NCBI RefSeq assembly: GCF_901709675.1
Contig: NC_051094.1
Span: forward strand, 17,646,501 to 17,710,500
Source: Syngnathus acus
Lineage: Eukaryota; Chordata; Actinopteri; Syngnathiformes; Syngnathidae
Direction of reading: 5' to 3'
Length of the DNA: 64,000 bases
Under the pieces are notes generated by a model that was not told where the DNA came from, made no database searches, and saw only the letters and a list, made by a program, of their open reading frames with translations. Below are positions 33,961 to 64,000 of the stretch, piece after piece. The translations under genes and the position numbers were made by a program. Position 1 is the first letter of the stretch; every line of letters begins with the position of its first letter.

Positions 33961-34040
33961 TAAGACACGTTTAAAGACATATTTCTATGATGTGGGCTTT
34001 AATTAACCTGTAGTGGCCGATTCGGCTGGAGTTTGTTTTC

Positions 34041-34252
34041 GCTTTACTGTGTACCGCAAAGAGCCACATCCCCCCCCCCCCCCGAAGCGAACACGCAGCG
34101 TTTGACGGCCCATTACCCCCCCCCCCCGAAGCGAAGCGAACACGCAGCGTTTGACGGCCCATTACCCCCCCCCCGAAGCGAACGTAAAGGAGCCGCATGA
34201 AACCCGGCAAAGAGCCGCATGCGGCTCGCGAGCCGCGGGTTGGCCACCCCTG
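34041..34252. mobile_element. hAT MITE right part with 40-bp-class minisatellite
   Basis: It contains GAAGCGAACACGCAGCGTTT with GACGGCCCATTA repeated about three times between C runs, then ends GGGTTGGCCACCCCTG followed by TCCTAGAC. The same repeat and end occur in the complete MITE at 37402-37696. The left terminus is missing; it abuts the end of LINE family B. LINE family A resumes at 34253. Confidence 0.78.
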
Positions 34253-35605
34253 TCCTAGACTATATCATTACTTCCCTGGATTCCAAGCAGATTTGTGTTG
34301 CTGCCTTCATTGACCTGACTAAAGCCTTTGACTCCGTCATCCATTCCATCCTCCTGCAGAGGCTCTCTATTATTGGCCTGTCATCACACGCATGTGATTG
34401 GTTTGCACCTACCTAAATAATCGACTCCAGCAAATTAAATTGGAAAATATTCTTTCTGACCCTCTCACCATCTCCAAAGGGTTTCCTCAAGGCTCGATCC
34501 TAGGCCCATTGCTGTTCTCCTTTTACATTAATGATGTAGTCAAGTATGTCGGCAGTTCAAAAATCCACCTTTATGCTGATGATACTATCCTATACCTTGA
34601 AGGTCCCTCTCTCCATTCTGCAGCATCCTCATTACAATTTAGCTTCACCTCCGTTGAAAAATATTTCCATAATCTCCATCTCCTTCTTAACACTAAGAAA
34701 TCCAAATGCATAATTTTTAACCGGTCTCGTGCTCCCAACAATACCCCTAAAATATTTTGTGCAGATGGCACTGAACTCGAGTTTGTAAAATTGTTACAAA
34801 TATCTTGGTTTATGGTTGGACTCGTCCCTCTCCTTCACTACCCACATAAAACACCTACAGTCAAAAGTCAAATCTCATCTTAGCTTCCTCTATCGCAATA
34901 AGGCCTCCTTCACCCATGCAGCGAGACACTCTCTTGTCAAAATGGCCAACCTGCCCATTTTTGATTATGGCGACACCATCTATAGGATGGCATCCCACTC
35001 CACTCTTAATAAGCTGGACCCTCTTCACCACTCTGCTATCCGCTTCGCCACAGGTGCGCACTTCTCCACTCACCACTGTGATTTGTATAAATTAATTGAT
35101 TGGACATCACTCCACACCCGACGACTTCACCATTGGTTTCACCTCATTTACAAATCCATACTCGGGATGTTACCTCCCTATCTCTCCTCCCTCCTGCACC
35201 GTCATCATTGTTCCCTCAATCTAAGGTCCAGTAATACAGTACGTACAGTTTTTGGTCGAAACTCCTTCCATTTCTCTGCAGCTTATGATTGGAATACTAT
35301 GCAAAATACCCTTAAATTCACTGTCATCACATCATTTACAGTTTTCAACCAAAAATTGCAACAAGTGTTAACTGACTCTTGCAGCTGTTCGTTTAAATAT
35401 GTTGTTATATTGTACAGTTTTATTGTTCTTGGTTGTTGTTCTTTATTTTTGATTGTGTATTTATATAACTTTGTTTTATGTATTTATTTGTTTTTTAGCA
35501 CTCCATCCCCCACCCCCCTCAATGAGCCATTGTTCTTTGGGTCAGGCTGCAGTTGTAAATAAGAACTTGTGCTTAATTGTTTGCCTGGGTAAATAAAGGT
35601 TAAAA
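34253..35605 (+). mobile_element. Jockey-group LINE (family A), RT and 3' part
   Basis: The translation runs LDSKQICVAAFIDLTKAFDS, ILLQRLSIIGLSSH, ISKGFPQGSILGPLLFSFYI, IHLYADDTILY, CIIFNRSRAPNN, then after a frameshift near 34810 FLYRNKASFTHAARHSLVK and RTVFGRNSFHFSAAYDWNTM. The YADD catalytic box is intact. It ends near 35605 with AATAAAGGTTAAAAAAAAAA. It continues the fragment at 26690-27646, but the first RT motifs are missing. Confidence 0.85.
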
Positions 35606-35644
35606 AAAAAAAGAAAATGTAAAAGCCTTGAACTGCACATATTT

Positions 35645-35735
35645 ACTGTCAGAAACGAGTGGGGCAGGGCCACCAAATGCAGCTTGGACCAGGGTCTATT
35701 GAAGGGAAGACAGACTGAGAGTTTCGTCAGCACTT
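35645..35735. mobile_element. Diverged LTR fragment
   Basis: TGTCAGAAACGAGTGGGGCA, AATGCAGCTTGGACCAGGGT and AAGACAGACTGAGAG align with the first 90 bases of the LTRs at 48955 and 50910 (GTGCAGCTTGGACCAGGGTT, AAGACAGACTCGGC). Nothing else of the element is seen nearby, so it is a remnant of an older member. Confidence 0.6.
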
Positions 35736-35961
35736 GACATGGATAGGAATGATTACAAGAACGGATGAAAACCTGTCAGTGCTCAGTCCATCTTTTTTTT
35801 TTTAACTTCCTCATCCCTTGTTTGTTCCGTCCCTAGGACAGAATGCCCAGCACTTGACTAACACTAATAAGCATGCAGATGTTCAGGACGAACAGGTTTA
35901 GCTCTCTTGTGCTCATGTCATGTGGACAGGTTAATACCAAAGCTTCTTTCTCTCCAGGTGC

Positions 35962-36440
35962 CCTTAAAGGAATGCGAGTAAATTACTTCCTTGTAGCAGC
36001 AGGGTGGAGACTTGGAAGTGTAGACCTATTTCAGTAATTCTTACTTCTCTGTTTACATGGAAGAAAATTACAAAGCAGCAAGAAATTTTAATTCAAAAGT
36101 CAGCGCTTCACACCAGAAGGTAAAAAGTCTTTCATTTGTGCAACAAATGTTAAACCAACTTTGAATGTTAAACCTACTTTGAATGTGTCCAGTGAACTAA
36201 CTTTTTTTTTCTGCCTTAAAGGAATGTGGTTAAATTACTTCCTTGTAGCAGCAGGCTGGAGACTTAGAGGTGTAGACCTATTTCAGTAATTCTTACTTCC
36301 CTGTTTCCGCGGAAGAAAATCACAAAGCAGCAAGACATTTTAATTCAAAGTCAGCTCTTCACACCAGAAGGTAAAAAATATTTAATTTGTGCAATACATT
36401 TTAAACCATCTTTGGCTGTGTCCAGTGAACTAACTACATG
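35962..36440. repeat. 252-bp tandem duplication upstream of noxa1
   Basis: CCTTAAAGGAATG starts at 35962 and again at 36214. Shared words include AAATTACTTCCTTGTAGCAG, GTGTAGACCTATTTCAGTAA, ACAAAGCAGCAAGA and TCACACCAGAAGGTAAAAA; both units end in GTGTCCAGTGAACTAACT. I recognise no transposon in it. It lies about 3 kb upstream of the noxa1 ATG and contains repeated TTCC/GGAA cores that could bind ETS factors; this is inference only. Confidence 0.75.
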
Positions 36441-36976
36441 TCGATTATTCACTGACTATCCTTTTTAATCCTGAAAAAGCAGCTATTGATGCTGTTATGT
36501 ATATATTTTCTTTTAACTTTATGTTATGATCAAACGCAAACAAGGAGTGAATACATCTTTGTTGACTGAGCTCTTGTCATATAAATCCCTAACAAGTACA
36601 ATCGCAGTTGTGTTTTCCATTCATCATTATTAACTTTATTCTTTTCTATTGTGTTTGTTTCCATACTGACATTATAGGCAGATATAATTGTTAGAGCCCA
36701 CCGTTTCCACCAATTGTTAATTTATGGACAGTTTCGTTCCTTTACTCTGTAATTTTTATTTTGCACAGCAGAGGTCACCAATCTTTTCAAAGGAGTGAGC
36801 TACTCTGAATACTGGTTGGTGCCAATGCATCCCAGCTTGATACATATTTCTGAAATGATCAATTTGATCACGTTATCTTTGACCATATTTATTGTTGGTA
36901 CTGTACTAATTACTCATTTATGTGAAGACACATAAAATTATTTCTCACTGTAATGATCAGCATTGGTTAACAACAG

Positions 36977-37297
36977 TGGCAGCTCGGTGACGCACTGGTT
37001 AGCACGTCTGCCTCACAGTTAGGAGGGTGCCGGTTCGATTCCACCTCCAACCCTCCCCGTGTGGAGTTTGCATGTTCTCCCTGTGCCCGTGTGGGTTTTC
37101 TGCGGGCACTCCGGTTTCCTCCCACATCCCAAGAACATGCTTGGTAGGCTAATTGAGCACTTTGTCTGTGTGCCCTGCGATCGACTGGCAACCAGTTCAG
37201 GGTGTCCCCCGCCTACTGCCTGATGACTGCTGGGATAGGCTCCAGCACGCCTGCGACCCCCGTGGGGACAAGCGGTATAGATAATGGATGGATGGAT
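36977..37297 (+). mobile_element. tRNA-derived SINE with GATG tail (copy S2)
   Basis: The head TGGCAGCTCGGTGACGCACT, A-box-like GGTTAGCACGTC, B-box-like GGTTCGATTCC, body and GGATGGATGG tail are all present. It is flanked by a perfect 12-bp duplication GGTTAACAACAG (36965-36976, 37298-37309). Confidence 0.93.
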
Positions 37298-37401
37298 GGT
37301 TAACAACAGATGAATAATATGCAGCATTTTGCTTCTACAAATCTGTCTACAACATCCCTTTGAAATCACAGTGTTGCATCACTGAATAGAACAGGCTAGG
37401 G

Positions 37402-37696
37402 CAGGGGTGGCCAACCAGTCAGAGACTAAGAGCCACATTTTTTTACTGTGTACCGCAAAGAGCCACAACAACCCCCCCCCGAAGCGAACACGCAGCGTTT
37501 GACGTCCCATTACCCCCCCCGAAGCGAAGCGAACGCGCAGCGTTTGACGTCCAATTAACACCCCCGCCCCCCCCCCCCCCCGAAGCGAAGCGAACGCGCA
37601 GCGTTTGACGTCCCATTAACCCCCCCCCCCGAAGCGAAGCGAACGTAAAAGAGCCGCATGAAACCCGGCTCGCGAGCCGCGGGTTGGCCACCACTG
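37402..37696. mobile_element. hAT MITE with internal minisatellite
   Basis: The ends CAGGGGTGGCCAACC and GGTTGGCCACCACTG are flanked by perfect GGCTAGGG (37394-37401, 37697-37704). Inside, GAAGCGAACGCGCAGCGTTT plus GACGTCCCATTA is repeated about four times, separated by C runs. The ends match those of the hAT at 388-950, a likely relative. Confidence 0.9.
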
Positions 37697-37704
37697 GGCT
37701 AGGG

Positions 37705-39221
37705 GGATACTTGTGGTTCTTAGGGTGACCTGATGCCCACAGGCACCATGTTGGTGACCCCTGTCTTAAAGTGTATCAAAATAACTTGGATGACCAAGAT
37801 TGTCTGTGAATTTAAAGGTGTATTTGCCCTGATGGACCTTGGTTTGATTTTGAGTCAAGATAGAGATTCAAAACAGGGTTATGAATTTTTTTTTAATATC
37901 CTTGGCATGGTGAGGTGGAAACAGATGGTTCGCTGTGGCGACCTCTGAGGGGAAAAGCCGAAAGGGAAAGAAGAAGATTGTCATGGAAGCATCATATAGA
38001 CAATTTATTAACACATTTTTATGTGCAGAAATTGTATGTCTCCTATAATAACTGCCTTGACATCACACATGCAAATTGTAGCCCTTACTTGAAGGCACTA
38101 CTTAAGCAAATTATCTTCATTCGCATGGTGACTCTAGAATGCAAACCATGAGAATACAAAGAGACATTTACACTCAGACATTTAATACTTGTTTAACTGT
38201 ATTATTTTCAGCGGTAATAAAAATTAATTGAAATTTAATTACGTTTTAGCGGTGTATCATTTCATACTATTACAATACATGAAAAAAATATAAAACCATG
38301 TTTTTCTTTCTGATTATTTAAAAATAATCACGACTAAACTGACAAGAGGTTTTGATTACATCCATCTTGTCATTTTCATAGACTAGACTTAAGGCAGCAA
38401 CTCCCCACCACCGGGCCACGGGACACCTTGGACCATGCTGGGGAAAAAAAGAAACTTTATCGGTTTTTTTTAATTAAATAGGGCTGAAAAACACATTTTA
38501 AATATTTTATTTTGAAAAGTGACTGGATTCTTTCCTTTAAATACATGACATCAGTCAAGGTCATAAAAACAAATGTAAGTGCCATGAGAGATTTTTGACG
38601 TGAGAGCAACATACTTGGTGTCTAAGCTAAAAAGTCATTCAATATCTGTGCGCAAAAATAAACTGTGGATTCGTGTTTATTGTAATACAACATTTTTTTG
38701 GGGTTGACTTCCTCTTAAAATATGCATTGTTCAAAACATGGTTAGCCACGTCGTTTGTTAACGGCACCATCAAAGTTAATTGCATATATGATTAAAATCA
38801 CTGGTTAGTGCCAATATGTCCTAGAATTCCAAATTGTTTACTTTCGCTTTTATGAAAAAAAAATGGATAGTCAAAAGATCCTCGGCACTCATCGGAAGAA
38901 AAAAAGAACTGATTAGGACAAAAGCAAATTTAAAGCCAGGGTGCGGGGTCCCCGGTCACACAGTTACCAATGACGCTTTGAATGGGAGAGTGGCATTGGC
39001 AAAACACTGGCGAAGAACATCCTGGCTGGGGTAACCCTCTCGAAAAGCCCTGACGACAAAGCACGAATCTCTGTCGGCGAAGAATGCAAATAATACCATA
39101 ATTTTCCATATGACTGGGTGCTATACAAACACAACATTGCTTGTCAAGCCAATGTATTGTTGTTTACATTTGCTAAAGATAAAATGTTAATCAAATGCTG
39201 TTTTTGTCCTTAACAGCAAAA
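37705..39221. other. 5' flank of noxa1; no other gene recognised
   Basis: At about 38393-38450 a decayed CCCCACCACCGGGCCACGGG block resembles the hAT left end at 11700. No convincing first exon or TATA/Inr arrangement is visible. A TTGTCCTTAACAG sequence just before the ATG (39204-39216) looks like a splice acceptor, so a 5' UTR exon probably lies upstream. Confidence 0.45.
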
Positions 39222-63070
<23,849 letters not shown>

Positions 63071-63570
63071 TGTCTTGAGTTTTAAAAATTGAGCTGTGCT
63101 GAATAATATTTCTTTCAGTTCAAATCAGTGTCATTACACCCTTCAGTTCAACCGTGCAAAACACTGTTTCTCTTTTGTTTTCTTTTTTCCTTTTACTTTT
63201 TTTAAACCACTAAGATGGCGCAATATAATGGGTGTCCTTTAAGTATGTTCTAATTTGTCTGTTTTTGTTTGTTAATCACACAAAAATGTAATCTTACACC
63301 CTAAACACCAAGATTACCACGCCTAGAACCTAAGAGGGAAGCAAATTGGCATGTGTCATAATATTAATTGAATTTGTGAGCTGTTCCATGTTCAGAGTTC
63401 GATGTCAAGTTATTATAAATAAGCACAGCTTCCCTACTTGAAAAATATTCATTTGTCCACACAAGATTTTATCTGAATTTCATTCAATCATCAAGCAACT
63501 TTTTTTTTCTTTTGTCTCTTTTAATTTTACCATTCAATAATTTGACAGTTCCTCAAGCTGTTTCATGTAT
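63071..63570 (+). other. noxa1 3' untranslated region and flank
   Basis: Follows the TGA at 63068-63070. No canonical AATAAA was found in the first 500 bp; TATAAATAAG at about 63414 is the nearest variant. No other gene is seen. Confidence 0.5.
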
Positions 63571-63572
63571 TA

Positions 63573-63720
63573 CACAGGTGTCAAACCCAAAGCCCGGTGG
63601 CCAGATACGGCCCGCCACATCATTTTATGTGGCCTGCAAAGACAAATTGTGCATCAAATTCGTGTCATTACTAGAATTGCAAATTGTCTTCACGTTTAAT
63701 AATAGCTTTTTAAAAAATAT
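63573..63720. mobile_element. hAT end fragment (CAGGTGTCAAACCC type)
   Basis: CAGGTGTCAAACCCAAAGCC followed by GGCCAGATACGGCCCGCCAC and ATTTTATGTGGCC is a common vertebrate hAT terminus. The other end is not seen. Confidence 0.6.
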
Positions 63721-63794
63721 TTGACCAGTTTTTACTCATCTGATTTGAAAACGAGTTATTTATCAGTTTGATTTGTAGCTTTTACTGTATATTA

Positions 63795-64000
63795 GGGGTG
63801 TCCAAACTACGGCCCGCGGGCCAACTGCGGCCCGCGGTCCAGTTTTTATTGGCCCGCAGCAAATTCTGAAACCATAATTGAATGTGGCCCGCACAACAGC
63901 TTGAGCACTTCTTAGTTTCCACACTAGATGGAGCCCGCCACACAAAGCGCTTGACGTCCGATTAGCCCCCCCCCCCCGGAAGAGAAGCGAACGCGCAGCG
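63795..64000. mobile_element. hAT left end, cut by the window edge
   Basis: GGGGTGTCCAAACTACGGCC, then TTTTTATTGGCCCGCAGCAA and CACTAGATGGAGCCCGCCAC match the left 150 bp of the chimeric hAT at 31659. From about 63945 it runs into the GAAGCGAACGCGCAGCG minisatellite also seen at 34075 and 37480, so this is a further recombinant hAT. Confidence 0.7.

Larger units (their letters stand above)
27740..34040 (+). mobile_element. CR1/L2-group LINE (family B), near full length, nested in family A
   Basis: It has a 5' leader at about 27740-27860, ORF1 at 27861-28679, degenerate ORF2 at about 28972-31650, and a 3' region resuming after a hAT (31659-32881) and a MITE (32968-33960). It ends near 34040 with CCTGTAGTGGCC-type sequence that matches the minus copy at 16140. 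About 500-600 bp of the family A host LINE is missing at the insertion point. Confidence 0.85.

Noticed and set aside
36977-37060. tRNA gene suggested by A-box and B-box motifs
   Set aside because: The head continues into a SINE body with a GATG tail and target duplication, and no full cloverleaf forms by eye; the same applies at 20769, 52862, 59037 and 62280.

Overview
The window is eukaryotic and almost certainly from a ray-finned (teleost) fish. It has spliced vertebrate genes with GT-AG introns. It also has Rex3/RTE, L2/Rex1-like, CR1-like and L1/Tx1-type LINEs, tRNA-derived SINEs with GATG tails, Tc1, Buster-type hATs and many TA-duplicating MITEs. This mix is typical of percomorph fish; the species cannot be resolved from sequence alone. 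About 4% of the window is host coding sequence and most of the rest is layered transposon debris.

Host genes. Two genes lie head to tail on the + strand. (1) The 3' end of dpp7 (dipeptidyl peptidase 7) has four exons between 15428 and 26307 that carry the catalytic Asp and His regions. The upstream exons are not seen in the 15 kb of TE-rich sequence to the left. (2) A complete noxa1 (NADPH oxidase activator 1, p67phox paralogue) has 14 coding exons between 39222 and 63070 and encodes about 495 aa: TPR, activation segment, SH3, PB1, SH3. As I recall the human map, DPP7 and NOXA1 both lie in distal 9q34.3, which agrees with this neighbourhood. The central SH3 is notable because mammalian NOXA1 lacks it.

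Layout. 1-4883: an L1-type LINE broken by a Rex3 element and a hAT. 5014-15427: three large MITE-like elements with CCGTA ends, nested hATs, an L2/Rex1-type fragment and an L1 tail. 15428-26307: dpp7 3' exons; the 10.3 kb intron holds a minus-strand CR1-like LINE (itself carrying a hAT and a MITE), repeat arrays, a SINE, another LINE and a MITE. 26690-35605: one LINE interrupted by a second LINE, which is itself interrupted by a hAT, a MITE holding a SINE fragment, and a hAT end. 35640-39221: dpp7-noxa1 interval with a 252-bp tandem duplication, a SINE and a hAT MITE. 39222-63070: noxa1; intron 5 (9 kb) holds a host tandem duplication whose two copies took different TEs, plus a young non-autonomous LTR element full of minisatellites. 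63071-64000: 3' flank and hAT ends.

I found no convincing new gene system. The most useful observations concern TE biology: a uniform nnnTAnnn hAT target rule, the same LINE site occupied by the same hAT in two LINE copies, empty-site proofs for TA duplication, at least four MITE families sharing one end pattern, and an LTR element with 485-bp LTRs differing at about four positions.
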